Origin: Mactromeris polynyma
Taxonomy: Eukaryota; Mollusca; Bivalvia; Venerida; Mactridae
DNA: 64,000 bases
NCBI GenBank assembly: GCA_032209605.1
Contig: JASFXZ010000026.1
Coordinates: forward strand, 4,526,001 to 4,590,000
Direction of reading: 5' to 3'
A model generated the notes under the pieces. It did no database searches. It saw nothing but the letters and a program-made list of their open reading frames with translations, and was not told the DNA's origin. Below, in pieces: positions 22,395 to 35,096 of this stretch. Position numbers and translations under genes: made by a program. Each line of letters opens with the position of its first letter. Position 1 is the first letter of the stretch.

Positions 22395-22940
22395 TAATAG
22401 GAAACATTTCACAATATTTGCAGATTGTCATTTAGGGGAAGTAACTTCACCTTCATTTATTGACCATAATCTAGGAGTAACAAAATTAAATGTTTTATGA
22501 GGCATAAAATAGATTTCAGAATGATGAAAGGGAGGTAACTCCTAAATAAATCATTTACCAGATATTTTCTTTGTAAAGCTGTATTTCACTTATAATAAGT
22601 TAAGTTATTGAAACTAGATACTCCAGATAGCTGGAAATGTGTTATGGGGTTCACAATTCCAGTGCAAAACTGCTAGTTTTACTATAGAATAAAGAGGGCG
22701 AGAAAGAACTGAGCCGACACCTATATGGCAAATTTTTAAAGTTGGATATTTTAGCAACCAGGAGGTCTACATCAATGAAACTTCTCATGCTTATATCTTA
22801 TGACCATACAAATCAGTGGCTAATGGGATTTTATTGAGGTTTGTGAAATTTTGATTTTATTAAATTTTCCAAATAAATGATAGTCAAATTTCAGTCAAAA
22901 TGTGTCTGAAGTGTTCCTCCCCCTGACTTTCTTGGATATT
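22395..22940 (+). repeat. Dispersed repeat family C, copy 2
   Basis: Direct copy of 18960-19490. A partial third repetition of its 3' part ('agcagccagtaggtcaacac...cacatactagtatctaatga') follows at about 22930-23045, so the tail was internally duplicated. Confidence 0.75.
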
Positions 22941-23049
22941 TTAGCAGCCAGTAGGTCAACACCAATGAAACTTCACATACTAGTATCTAATGACAATAGA
23001 AATCCGTGGGTAATTGGATTAAATTGGGGTTTGTGAAATTTTGATGTCA

Positions 23050-24060
23050 ATTATTTTGATAGAAAATTGGTGATAATGAAATTTGTAGCTTCCAGGCATA
23101 TCTCATTGAGGCTTTTAATTTTGTGGTTTGATGTATAATGTGTGACTCTGTTAGTTATCATTACTAGGCGGTGATTAATAGAGAATTATAAGCATATGTA
23201 TTTGTTTTCAGTTACGAAGAATCAAGGTATTAGAGCTATAATGACATTGGCAATTCCCGTGTGGACACGGTGCCTTGTGTGAGCCTCACTCCCATGCTTG
23301 TTTGTGTGATGGCTATGTTATTCATTATTGTTTTATTGTGACATGAGGATCATTTATACCAATTACTTACAGAAAACTGTCAGTACTGGTTTGAAATCCA
23401 GAAATTGTGATAGATTGCTGTAAATATATTGGTCATATAGAACATATTTATGCTATATATTTGCAGTGCATGGGTGAACTTGAAGTACCCACACATCACA
23501 GAGCTACTGGCCTTCAGTCGTCTTTCTGATGGAAACTTCAACAAATATGTGTTACTGAAACACAACAAGTGACAGGAATCTCTATGATTGGAAACCAACT
23601 CAATCAGAAGGAAATGTGTTGCAATCAAGCACATTACAGAGATTCAGATTCTGATGTTGATCAAATGTCAATTATAACAAAGTAAAGCAACAAATATTAG
23701 ATATGTATTATCAAAAAAATATCACGCATCGATGTATTATAGATAATAAATGGATTATAAATACTAATTGGATTATCTCCTTCTGTTGATTTTGTCAAAA
23801 TAATTAAGTATTGGTGTACATTATCATCTACTGAAAATAATATCCCAATTACGGGTAAATCATTTCATAAACTCAATTACACTGAATAGTATTAGGTACA
23901 TGCAAATGTCGCTAATAACTTTCGGTTTGCAATACAATAATGAAATATTATATAGTATTCATAAACTGTTGCTTAAAAATTAACAGGTATCATCAGGTTG
24001 GACTATTTTAAAGCTTGGAGGCGTCTGATCATACTGACATTCACCTGCAAACATTGTGAA
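23050..24060. other. Intergenic DNA upstream of the MULE pseudogene
   Basis: No gene or repeat unit was recognised. The minus-strand frame at 23380-23634 has no domain. The promoter of the MULE gene would be expected here, but no motif can be defended. Confidence 0.3.
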
Positions 24061-24064
24061 GTGC

Positions 24065-24118
24065 ATGAGTTGTCCACCCAACGATTTCAATGAGGCTCTC
24101 CACTCCACCATGGTAGAG
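24065..24118 (+). pseudogene. MULE pseudogene exon 1 (start)
   Basis: ATG at 24065 opens an 18-codon frame, 'MSCPPNDFNEALHSTMVE', ending exactly at the donor GAG|GTACGT, phase 0. It joins in frame to exon 2 ('PSTSYVSPD'). The start choice is plausible but unproven. Confidence 0.5.
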
Positions 24119-24331
24119 GTACGTGCATAATTTGAAAACTATATAAAATGGTATTTTCCACTCACATGAACGACACTGTGATTTCAAACCTGACTGAAAT
24201 ATTTTAAAAATGTTATCATAAATAACTTGTTTAATGAATTGATTTGTTGTAATACATTTTATACTTCACGAACATCAAAATTACATAGACTCGATTACAG
24301 AACCATGTTTTATTTTGTATTGTTATTTCAG

Positions 24332-24733
24332 CCATCTACCTCCTATGTGAGTCCTGACAACTGATGACACTGTGTATCTACGTTTGAAGTAACCAGTACA
24401 ACGGTCATGGTAAGTTATAGAATGACAAAATAAGATATTCACGCATTTATCTAGTGTCTAAAATAAATAGAAGATACGAGGTATGTTTACGGATAATTGG
24501 AAGTCTCTTCTGTAACGTAATTAGCCTATCGATATATAACTTAAGCTTAAAACAGCTGGTCCGATAAAATTCTGCAACAACTTTATTATTTTAAAACATA
24601 ATCCAGTACCAAAATGTAAATAAATATATTTTGCAGCACGCAGATGTGATAGCGATGAAGTCGAGAATGTCAACGCAAGCGTATCTATCATGGTGGATAC
24701 TTCATTCCAGTACCCAACACCTGTCCTGGAAGA
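24332..24733 (+). pseudogene. MULE pseudogene exons 2 and 3
   Basis: Exon 2 (24332-24409) reads 'PSTSYVSPD', then after one frameshift 'TDDTVYLR', then after another 'FEVTSTTVM' to the donor ATG|GTAAGT. Exon 3 (24637-24733) reads 'CDSDEVENVNASVSIMVDTS' and '...YPTPVLEE' before GTAAGT. The splice signals are good and the frames are damaged. Confidence 0.5.
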
Positions 24734-25117
24734 GTAAGTTTTCCAATAAATCGTGCACATTTTACACTATTATACACTTTACAAACCTTATAAATGTTCA
24801 AGTATACATATGATCGAATCTCGGTCAATATTAATGTGATCTTGCTGCAATTTTCAACTAATATAGCATATATACTGGTACATGGTTTTTATTCAATTTG
24901 TGTCATAAACCCAAGCATTGAACAAATAAAATTAATAAATGTAATGATGCGATAAAACAAAACTGCAGCTCCCTCTTAAAGATGGTGTACTTGATTTGAA
25001 AGGGTCTAATAGCACGTGTGCACACCCAGACTCAACACATTGTGGTATTTAGATTTTGAAATTAATCATTGTCCTGGATTATATATTTATTATATTGTGT
25101 GCATTGGTACATTGAAG

Positions 25118-25207
25118 ACGTCGCTCCTGGAGAGTTATTTGTGGAAGACGCACCCATCATCTATGAATCTTCTGTCTGACAACATCAGGTTCACGTTTAA
25201 CATGAAG
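25118..25207 (+). pseudogene. MULE pseudogene exon 4
   Basis: It reads 'APGELFVEDAPIIYESSV', an in-frame TGA, then 'NIRFTFNMK' in a shifted frame up to ATGAAG|GTATGC. It is probably the start of the FLYWCH-like domain. The next intron has since received the pogo-like element at 25460-26606. Confidence 0.5.
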
Positions 25208-25459
25208 GTATGCTGTTAGTACTGATGCTCATTTTTTTATATAAATGCTGAAGATTTAGGTGTCTTGAAAATGCTCAAAATAATGCGACTTAAAGTCTAT
25301 GTCTTCATTTCCACAGTTTGACTGTTAATAGCAGAGCATTGCATGAAATAGGAGCGAAACTCTGTATAAAAATTTGTATTATTAACATATGAATATTTAA
25401 CAAACAATATTCCATAAAATGAAATGTTTATGAGCGAAACATTGTTTGATTGTTAATTA

Positions 25460-26606
25460 CAGTCCAACCTGCACTTGCGACTCACTGAATTAAGCGACTC
25501 CCTGTCATATGCGACTATAAATCTTGCCCCCGACGAGTTTTCCTCTATAATAACACTGAATTAAATGACTCCCTGTCTGACGCGACTAGGGACCATGAAA
25601 AGTAGACTGTTTTTAGCGACTTTGAAACGGTCAATTTATTGCCAATTGTCATGTCTGAAGACAATAGAAATGTGTGAAACTTTAATAAACAAACAAATCG
25701 TGTCGTATTTAGATCATGTGCCAAATGCAGTTAAAAGCGGCCGAGACCGGTTCTCAATGTCTGTATAACTCGCGTGTATAATGACATGATTATTCACACA
25801 CTTGCCAAAAACAATCGGAGGCGGAGCTTGTTGCTTGTCATTAAAACCACTTCTACCCAATCAGATCACTTCTGATAGACATGTGAAACGCATAATAATA
25901 ACATTCCAGAGAACTAAATTGGTTCGATGTTTGCAGTGTTTGATATGCCAAAATAACGATTGATAGTAGAAAAAGTTGCAAACTGTTCTTTACACTTTGA
26001 AAGGTGACTTACGATTGAAATTAGTTTACGGTTCATTAATAAACGTAAATTCTTGAGCCAATGGCGGCTTTTCTACAGGAATTTAACAGAATCTAATATC
26101 GCTGAAAATGCCATCTCGAAAAAAATTAAAATTGCCGACGACATCGTAGAAAACGTGTATTTATTCAGCAACCCACGTTTAATTCTTTAACTATTTACTC
26201 CAGCATCGCAAGACATCAACTAGGAAAATTTAAAAATAACCATGCGATTACTTTCGTTTTCGAGTATAGTATTGCAGCCCGCTCCGTATTTTACCAGGAA
26301 TAAAAATTATTATAGTAAATTCAGATAAGTATTGTTTTTGCCTGTATATTCTGATGATTTATGTCTTATAGTCTGTGCTACGACTATTCACGTTTTTGTT
26401 TAAACTTTAATAGCAAGAATAAAATTAACAAGAACTAAAATAACAGTGCTACAGTGAATCATCTTACGAGCTATATATTACAATGACATTGTATTTGGAA
26501 GAGGTCGTAAGTCACTGACTGTATTAACCTGTATTAAGAGACTCCCTGTCATATGTGACCTTATCGGCTGATTCCCAATGAAGGTCTCTTAAAACAGGTT
26601 GGACTG
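25460..26606. mobile_element. Pogo-like non-autonomous element, 1,147 bp, TA target duplication
   Basis: The ends are CAGTCCAACCTG (25460) and its inverse CAGGTTGGACTG (ending 26606), flanked by TA at 25458-25459 and 26607-26608. Subterminal copies of 'gactccctgtcatatg' occur near both ends (about 25495 and 26540). No transposase frame remains. It inserted into an intron of the MULE pseudogene. The termini resemble those of 13269-13446 and 39581-40588 in the CAGT..AACC start. Confidence 0.8.
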
Positions 26607-26637
26607 TATTGTGTAATTAATGAAATGTTATGTTTAA

Positions 26638-26885
26638 GAGAGGAACAGTGTGGCGACTGTGTGTTGGTGCAGTGTACGCAACAGCAAGACAACCAGATGT
26701 CCAGCCAGGGTCTGACATGTTGACCAAGTGTTTAAAGCAGGCGGTAGGGAACACAATCACCCCCAGTACGGTAGGGAACACAATCACCCCCAGTACGGTA
26801 GGGAACACAATCACCCCCAGTACGGTAGGGAACACAATCACCCCCAGTACGGTCTAGTAAAGCAAGAATTGTCATCACGAGGCAG
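26638..26885 (+). pseudogene. MULE pseudogene exon 5, FLYWCH-like core with expanded HNHP motif
   Basis: It starts 'RGTVWR', continues after a frameshift as 'CSVRNSKTTRCPARV', and reaches 'GGREHNHPQYG'. The W...C...HNHP layout is that of a FLYWCH zinc finger. The HNHP part is repeated four times by a 27-bp tandem array. After the array the sequence 'KARIVITRQ' lies in another frame before CAG|GTAAG. The exon is clearly broken. Confidence 0.6.
26748..26855 (+). repeat. 27-bp minisatellite, four copies, inside a coding exon
   Basis: The unit 'gtagggaacacaatcaccccc' plus 'agtacg' repeats four times with perfect identity, so it preserves frame. In the FLYWCH frame each unit encodes 'GREHNHPQY'; in another frame it gives 'VGNTITPST'. 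Perfect identity implies a young expansion. Confidence 0.9.
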
Positions 26886-27285
26886 GTAAGTAATAACTTG
26901 AAAGAAATCATTATTTTGATATATGTGGTTTATGTTAATTCAGAAGATAATACACACGAGAAATATATATACCCTAAATGCCGTGATATTCATTCGCTCA
27001 AGGTGATATTCATTCGCTCAACATTCGTATCAATTTTGTTATTGTTATAAATTTATGACTTTTTTAACCAGATAGATAGATAGATAAACACAATGATGCT
27101 TCATTTAGTGAATAATATTAAGTGAAAAATAATTGCAGTGTATTGCAAAATAAATGCTCTTAACATCTTGTTTAAATTTAATTAAGTAACATGGAATGCA
27201 AAACTAATTGCCTTTTACATTGATAAACAGACACCAATGAGATAGTTCATACTTTATTACGATTTTTCAAATGTATATTTTACAG

Positions 27286-27449
27286 GTGACAGAGCAGGCT
27301 GCACAGCAGTGAGTAGCATCGTGGAGACTGTGGCTAGTGACGTGATCAGCGATACTGACTTGGAACTGCCAAACGTTGACTACATCGTCCGTGTGGTGAA
27401 CTGGAAGAGATGTTTGCGCCCCGAAGTTCCAAAAGATTTAGACTTTGAG
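27286..27449 (+). pseudogene. MULE pseudogene exon 6
   Basis: Acceptor TACAG| at 27285 and donor GAG|GTGATG at 27449. The open frame reads 'DRAGCTAVSSIVETVASDVI', 'LELPNVDYIVRVVNWKR' and 'LRPEVPKDLDFE', the conserved segment between FLYWCH and the catalytic core. It ends in phase 0 and matches exon 7. The frame itself is intact. Confidence 0.7.
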
Positions 27450-28735
27450 GTGATGAACTGAAAAATAATTTAGCAACTTTAGAATTTATCACTTTTGCTT
27501 GTTCAGTCTTACACTTTAACCCGGATTTCTGAAAATTCTGCTGGACCAGCTAACGGTACAGGCTATTAGCACCTCTGCAAGCAATCATTTTATTACCCTG
27601 ACTCTGACCCTTAAACCCTTCACGCTGTATTATCTTAACAACCTTGCATGTGTTTCTTATCAGATCTTGGTAGCATTCTGTGTATGAGAGCTAATAAAGC
27701 ATGAACTCAAGAATACAGTATTGGCAAGCAAAGCTAACATTTTATTTCAGTTGTACAAGTCCACTTCCAAGTCACTTAGTTGAAAAAGCACAACCCATGT
27801 ACAATTGGAATTTTTGAATGTGTGACAGCATGAACGACACTGTTGGGACAATGAATGTCTAACACTGTTTTTATGTCACATTCTAATATAGATGCCACTT
27901 GCACAAGTCCAGATCTTATTTCAATCTGACCATCCTTTTCACCAGCTTGACATCTTATATTTTTTGTTCTAATTTGTGCATCTGCAGATTGAACCTCCAG
28001 TTGTTTGAACTTTTAAACAAGGACAATATAGACTGTTACCTAGCAAATTTGAGCTCTATGAGCTCATCTTCATATGATTAATTTCAATAGTCTTTGAAAA
28101 ATGATTTTCGAACCAACATATTGTTGTCCATTGAGATGACTTAAAATGCACCTTATGTTCAACAATTAAAGTCAGAATTCTAGTTTCATCGATATATGTT
28201 TGATACAATGATGTAAATTTCTGCAATTTTGCTTTAGCAATTAGTTTGTAAAGTTCTAATGATGATTGAATGCTTATTTTGTCCCTTTTAAAGAATTTGA
28301 ATGTTGGAAAACGTATTTTAGTACTGCTAAAACTGTAGCGCTTTCTTTTCCATTTATAGTTTTAGCACCACATTGAAAAGCACGCTTTAAGTTATATTTT
28401 TTCACGTTTTCATCTGTTTTTCGCAAAACACTTAAACTTCCTCTATGCTTACATAATTCACACTTGGACTTTGCTCATCTGTATATATGTTAAAGCTTTG
28501 AGAACTTCATTCTCCATTCAATCTGAAACATGCATTAAAACTATTATTTGAACATGAGTCTGCCTAATTTATGAAAGCCTTTTCTAATTTAATGTAAATT
28601 GGCCTGGTGCACAGTGAATGTCCCCATTGTGTGAGCATCTGAGGCAAAAAATAAAGTTTCTTGTATTTTTATCATATTTACCTTTTTGGATACTATGATA
28701 CATATAGAAACGTGTCTCATTGATAAAAAGGTAAC
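27450..28735. other. MULE pseudogene intron 6, first part
   Basis: AT-rich sequence with no recognised element. The frame at 27899-28081 has no domain. Confidence 0.4.
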
Positions 28736-28741
28736 GATTTG

Positions 28742-28928
28742 CTTGGTATTTGTTATTTTTACCTTTAATTATCAGTTTGACTTGGAGGGGATGGACATAA
28801 CAAGTTAATTAAAAATCTGGCTCTAAAAGATGAAGAAACACTAAGTAACAACTTAAAATGTATTTTTTTTACATAATTATCCAAAAAATAGCATACTCTT
28901 AAATACAATTTATACTTACTAGCTAAAC
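28742..28928 (+). repeat. Dispersed repeat family D, copy 2
   Basis: Inverse counterpart of 4733-4920, sharing 'atcagtttgact', 'gatgaagaaacac' and 'acataattatccaa'. It lies within intron 6 of the MULE pseudogene. Confidence 0.6.
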
Positions 28929-30007
28929 TTCTTGCTTAATTATGTCACGGACATATAAACCATATTTTCCTAAACTTGATGCCTAAAATGATTTTCATTA
29001 TACATAAGGGGACGGACATTACGGGGACGAGCATTACAGATAACATTTCATTTTTTTTGCAAATAATTCCATTGTAACCTAGCAAATATGGACTTACATG
29101 GTATTTTAATGATTATATGTATTGCATAATATGTTTTATTAAACACTTTTTGTCCTAATTCTTAAAAATCACATGGGGGGCGGACGTTACACTTTTTTTG
29201 ACACAACTTGCTAAGAGGAAAATATTTGTAACATTACAAAATTGTGTTCATTATCTTGGCATGTTTATTACATCATCCTTTTATTTGACTTATTTTCTTT
29301 ATAAATAGGTAAAGTTTGTGAATTTCTCCATTTATATTGTCCTTTTAATTAAAAAAAACAGAATAAAGGTAAATACAAAAATGGAGACATCGGTACCTAT
29401 TTTGGTTTTTCAAACATAATTTGGAAGTATGTATGCTACAACATTATGCCTTATACCAAACTAACAAACATGTAATTCTTCGAAGGACAAGCAAATGTCT
29501 TATGCAATAGTGGGACAAAAATGATGCTAACACATGACACGTAAAAATTGACCATTTTTGGGTCTTCAAAGTTGTATAAATATAAAATCATACGGGTTTC
29601 TTCTTAAAATTTTCAACACAACTAAAACTTAGTGTATCTTTAGATATGTATGTATTTTTGTCTAAATTAAATGTGTAGTTTTTCAGAATTGAGCAAATGT
29701 GGCAACTGGGATTTTCAGACCTCTTGATAATGTACAGAATGTGAAACCAGATAGTTAATTTATTGCCCACCTGAGAGCTGACCACCAGTTCACAGGCAAT
29801 TGATATGATCAGAATTATGCAATACCTAACTGTAACTGCCTGCTCACTAGTGAGCTATATTTTGGGTTAAAGTGTAAGACTGTGTTGCAATGATTATGTA
29901 AATAAAAAATATAAGTATATAAAATATCTATTCAGGAATTGAATTATTAATTACAGTCTCAAAAAAATAATAACAAAAATTTACAATGAATGAACATTTA
30001 TTTACAG
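28929..30007. other. MULE pseudogene intron 6, remainder
   Basis: AT-rich DNA. The minus-strand frame at 29588-29785 has no support. Nothing else is seen. Confidence 0.4.
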
Positions 30008-30148
30008 ATAAATGAAGAGTTCATCCCCGGCGGTTTTTACAGGGGTGACGTCGGAGTTTATGGTCGCCGACACATGGTATTCGCCATCGACGAGCAGTTA
30101 CGGCTATTGAAAACGGCAAAGCGATGGTACATGGACGGCACATTTAAG
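30008..30148 (+). pseudogene. MULE pseudogene exon 7, first catalytic aspartate
   Basis: 47 codons from TTACAG|ATA to AAG|GTAAGC, both phase 0. It reads 'INEEFIPGGFYRGDVGVYGR', then 'RHMVFAIDEQLRLLKTAKRW' and 'YMDGTFK'. The Asp of DGTFK (30134-30136) is the first residue of the MULE DDE triad. The frame is undamaged. The donor leads into the 8.2-kb intron containing the intact nested gene. Confidence 0.8.
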
Positions 30149-30436
30149 GTAAGCCGTCCATCAATAGATCCTGAATCTCCGGGTAATTTCGTTCAACATC
30201 GGTAATGACGTACGTTCTCGGAATTAAATCGGTTAACTCCGGGCGCTAGTCCGGATGAAAAGGAATTCGTGTTTTAAATCATCAATTATGGAAATAACAA
30301 ATGGTGTTTTATAATTTAAAATACAAATAAAACATACTAGAAAAAATACAATTCATGTTATTTCAATTTAGAGTAGACACGATGATATTTTATACACTTT
30401 TGTTTTGCTACGAGAGTATATCCTGGTTACTGAAAA

Positions 30437-33400
30437 ATGGCGGCGTCCAGAGATACGCTAGGAAGATTCAAGTCAAAAATAAATAATTCAAGTCCAAAGA
30501 AGCAGCGAAATGCCACAGGTCGAGTATTAATTGATCACAATTACGTAGGAGGTCATTTATGTAACGGCGAGGTCTGTGAAATCGTGGATTGTCCGATGTT
30601 GAATAGTTTAAAGCTAGGAAAAAATGTCAACAGAAGTGGGTGGAGAGAAGGGAGACGTATCATCGAGTTGGGCGTTCTTCTTTCCAATCTACAAACATGC
30701 AAATTCTGTGGTTTGGGGCCTGTACCACTAACATATTTAAACGTTGTTGGTGAGTTACAGAGAGGATTGGGTGGATATTTATATGTAAAATGTGACAACA
30801 TAGACTGCGGCAGAATCAACATTGCAGCATACGGCAAAACTCACCGCGAAACACGAGGAAGTAAGGGCATCCCCAGTTTTGCTGTTAACACCAAGCTTGG
30901 CACGGGTAAGTTTTTAGAAAAAATATGCAAATTCAGAAGTTTGTTTATGTGGTTTGAACGGACAGAACATCAGCTCAGCACTAACAGTGTAACCATTTTT
31001 GCTAGATTTTTCTAAATCCTTTATTATGATTCATTTGGTGTATACATTATTCTAAACACTTGATCATGTTACATTTGGTAAACAAGTGTAATTACCAGCT
31101 CATTTTTGGTATAAAGCTCTCATGTGCTTTGTAATGTTTTGTATGTTGATGACTCATAATATATCACCTATTCTCCATTCTATTTATATTGTTGCTGTGA
31201 TAGTTAAACCAAGAACAGCTGATTGTCTACATATTTATTTGTGCCAAATCAATTCGATGAAAGTCATATATGATATTATACATATATTGATTATTGACTT
31301 ACATTGTTTCCAGCAATGATTGACAGTCTTGGTGGCCCAGATAAAGTCAACAACTTCCTGACAACATTAAACATCAAGCCAATTGGTCACAAGAATTTAA
31401 AAGTTATGGAACGCCGGGCAGGGAAGTATGTTGAAGAAGTTGCCAGGTTTTCAACTCATCATGCAGCTAATGAATCTTTCACAATGGAGATGCAGTAAGT
31501 TATACACAACACAGCATTATTTCTAGTATTATTATGATGAATTTTGATATGTCTGTGTAGAATGGGCATATATGTTTTTTTACCATAGGATTTTAATCAG
31601 GTCTCAATATTCAATTTATTGTTTACTTACATGTCAAAGTGAAATAGTCCTGATATTGTGATATCTTCGTTGTCAAGGGCAGCATTGTTGTTGTGTTTTA
31701 AGTTTAACCTTAGCCATTATTTAAAACAGATAATAAACTTTTGCTCCATTGCACTTTATTATTATTTTGTTTATATTTATATGAATTATAGGGATATTGC
31801 AGAAGAAGAAAGTAAGCTGGCATGTGCACAGATGGGAGAGCTGATTGCTGATGGCCTTGGTGTACTTCCGGATGCATCACCTTCTCTAAAGTATGTATAG
31901 TGTCATGTTGACAATATGTAGGGTCACACAGGAAGTCATCTGATATTTATATAATAACACCTGCTTTTTTATTATTTTTAACCAAAACTGAAACATTTCA
32001 CTTCTCATGCACAGAACTACAATAACAATAGTTACATGTACATTTTTCGTAGCAAGTGACATTGCACGACAGATCATCTGTGCAGTATCTGGTATATTTG
32101 CAATTATAATACTGCAAATAAATAAAGTTTGTGTATTGAGTGAAATTTGCAGCAGATTAGACTGTACGTGTAGTCGTCGTCGTGACTAATTAATTTCAGC
32201 AGGTATCTGGTCTGTCCAATAGTTTCAGCTGAACAGCACCTGTTACCTTTTACTTTTTCTAGTGGAATAGACCGAATTTATATGCTAACATGTGATGGGC
32301 AGAACATATCTGAATGTAAAACATCATTTCAGATCAGTGTCTTTTAACTTTTTGCAGGCTGTTATTGTCTAGACAGCCAATAGTAGAAGGAATTTCCACA
32401 GATGATGAAGCATCTGAACCTGGCCTGTCTGAACAACTTCCGGCATATGATCATATCCAGCAGACTCCTACCCATCAAGATGTTGATACTGATACTAGGT
32501 AAATATTTTTGTTATCTTTTTTTGGTATTAATTTTTAGCACATATTGTTTACTGTGTATATCGCTTATTTATGTATTTCATGTAAAGTCATAGTCTTTTG
32601 TTCAAGGTATTCAAGTGAAACTTTGTACAAATGTTGCCATATACATTATGCACACATACCAATATTGCAAAATGAATAACCCTTGACAGGGCTAGATTTG
32701 ACACAACTTATGAGACGTCTATTTTTTCAGTGTGCATACTCCACAAAATTTGCCAGAAGTAATTCCTACAGTTTCCAAATTTCCTGCTGCACATCGCCGA
32801 GCAATCCATAAGTTTGAAAACAGATCATCCAAGCGAGTGAAACTGGCTTCTAGGTTTCCATGCAAGACCAGAACAGGCATGTCGTGTGCAGTTGACACTG
32901 CTTGGAGTAAACGTGGATTTGATAGTCTTACTTGTAAGTATTTACAATCAAAATGAATAATTGAGTCTAATTGTTATTACCCACAAAGTTGAGAATATTA
33001 ACATTGTAATGCATTTTATTGTACACTTCTATTTTTACATATAATACATCTTGTTAATCTATTACTTTCGTTTCGTAGTAGATAAACATATATTTGATGT
33101 TATTACTTGAAACATCTCATCTATCTTCTTACATGCTTCATAGTACGAAAGATCACATTTCTAGAAATTGTTAAAATTATTATATGTTGTTGATATGACA
33201 AAATATTCTGTATTGTTCATAAGTTTTTACATGTGTTTGGCGCATAAAGGCCATGTTTTGTGTGAAGGTCACATTCTGGGGCAGTTGTCATATTCAATGA
33301 ACCTGTTGTTTTTGGTCATGAATTTTATCTGCTTGAACCTTTTACACCAGCACAATAATAGCACACTATGTTATGTATGAACTGGATTCATGCCTCTCTT

Positions 33401-35096
33401 TGTTGTGAAATAAATTATTTTGTTTTTCAGCTCACACATTTTTCATGAGCCAGGCAAAGTATGGCAAGAAAGTTTTGAAAACAATTGTTTCTCATCGCAC
33501 ATGTGGCACATGCAAGTGGTGGAAAAAAAATCGACCTTTTCATAAAATAAGAAAACATCGGTGTGTATTCAACCATGTTGGAAGCGCTAGATCCATGGAA
33601 AGTGCAAGTGGAGTTAAGGGTGTAAAAGAGATGAACGATAATGGTACACCCATTGAATATATTGAAGGTGATGGGGACAACACCCTTATATCGCATCTTC
33701 ACACTGACTTGAACATGAATGTAAAGAAGCGTTTTGACCGGAATCATGTTGTAAAGAACATTGGCAAAAGCATGTTCAGATTACAACAAACAAAGAACAA
33801 AAAATTAAGCAAAATTGTAATAACTCACATTCAAAAATGTGTCAAGTATGCTTTTGCCAAAAACCAAGGTGACGCACATGGTATGGAGGAAAATTTGAAA
33901 GCCTTAATTCCACATCAGTTTGGTGACCATTCACATTGTATGACCCGTTTTTGTGGTTTCAAACGAAAACCTGGAGAAAAATATGTTCACAAAGGCTTGC
34001 CATACAAGTCTGCGCTGAAAGACAGTACACTTCGTGCCCAACTTGAAGAGTTGTTCATTCCTATCATAGCAAAAGCTGAAAGCTACTCTGATCTTGGCTC
34101 AAGTCAACAATGCGAGCATGCCAATCGAGAGGTTGTTCTGCGAGTTCCAAAGTCTATCCACTATGGAAATTCAGAAGCTTTGGATTTTCGTGTTCATGCT
34201 ACATCAGCGTTCATAAATGAAGGAAGAAGCTACATTGTACAGGTATGGTAGTCAGACACAAAAAGTTTTGTTTTTTATGTTTGTTCAAAACTTTTAGTTA
34301 CTATTGCTTTACTTTTCACCAATAATTTTAATGGAGCAAGACATTGATTTCCAGAATTTTTAAAAATAAATTAACTAACTAGATAGACAAAACATGAATT
34401 GTGTAAAATAAAATTTAATCATTTGTTCTTTGAGAAATTGAAATCACTAATCAAAAATTGAAAAAAAAATTTGTTTTTGCTTGTAAGTTGTAAAATGAGC
34501 GTGTAATACAATAATATCTCGTATAATGTCACCTCCCTTGATTTTGGTTATAGTTGTGTTATTTAAATTGTTGCAGGTTCTTCAGCTGTTTGTTTGTTTT
34601 TTGTTATAGTTGTGTTATTTGAATTGTTGCAGGTTCTTCAGCCGTTTGTTTGAATGTTTTCCGGGTTCCATTGGAAAAAGTGAGTTTTGACAGTTTTTAT
34701 TCACACAAATTATATACAGTTTCAATTTGTTAGCCAGTGAACAGTAAATGTATATTTGAAGTATTGTAATTCAAGTAACTTTTCAGTAATAATTTTCACT
34801 ATACATTTGAATAGAATAAATTATACATACTATAATATAAAGGAACTATGTAACTTATTAACAAATGATCTGTAATTGCATGATATACTTATTTATATTT
34901 CAGGCAAACCGTGAGTGTGGGCTATCTCCTGGCAATCATACACTTCAGTATGCTGAGAAAAAAATGAATCGTCGAATTGAGAACCAGAAGAAAGCCCAGC
35001 TGCCATCATCTAAAAGAAGGCGCTTGATACTGAAACAAGAGCGGGCCATTTCTCAGGGGGCCAACGAAGCTTTAGAGGGACAAACATACCAGTCAG
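30437..35096 (+). CDS. Transposase part of the fusion gene (exons 1-7, residues 1-699)
   Basis: Exon 1 (residues 1-156) has a basic N-terminus, C42/C47/C52, and the two Cys pairs C88/C91 and C119/C124 that suggest a zinc ribbon. Exon 2 starts 'MIDSLGGPDKVNN' and the split codon gives Ala157. Exons 3-5 carry an acidic, Ser/Thr-rich linker ('STDDEASEPGLSEQLPAYDH'), longer than expected for the family. Exon 5 ends just after D352. Exon 6 (residues 365-635) has C389-x2-C392, the second Asp region and E593, followed by 'VPKSIHYGNSEALDFRVHAT', a conserved block after the catalytic Glu. Exon 7 ('ANRECGLSPGNHTLQYAEKK') closes the transposase and leads into the basic linker. The D, D, E assignment is by motif position, not structure. 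Confidence 0.85.

Noticed and set aside
26617..26841. Protein with VIFPTVLG-type repeats on the minus strand
   Set aside because: It is the complement of the 27-bp minisatellite in MULE exon 5; the repeat explains the open frame.
30553..30837. Minus-strand 94-codon frame
   Set aside because: It lies opposite exon 1 of the fusion gene in a shadow frame and has no domain.
33427..33747. Minus-strand 106-codon frame
   Set aside because: It is the shadow of exon 6 of the fusion gene, which has domain and splice support on the plus strand.
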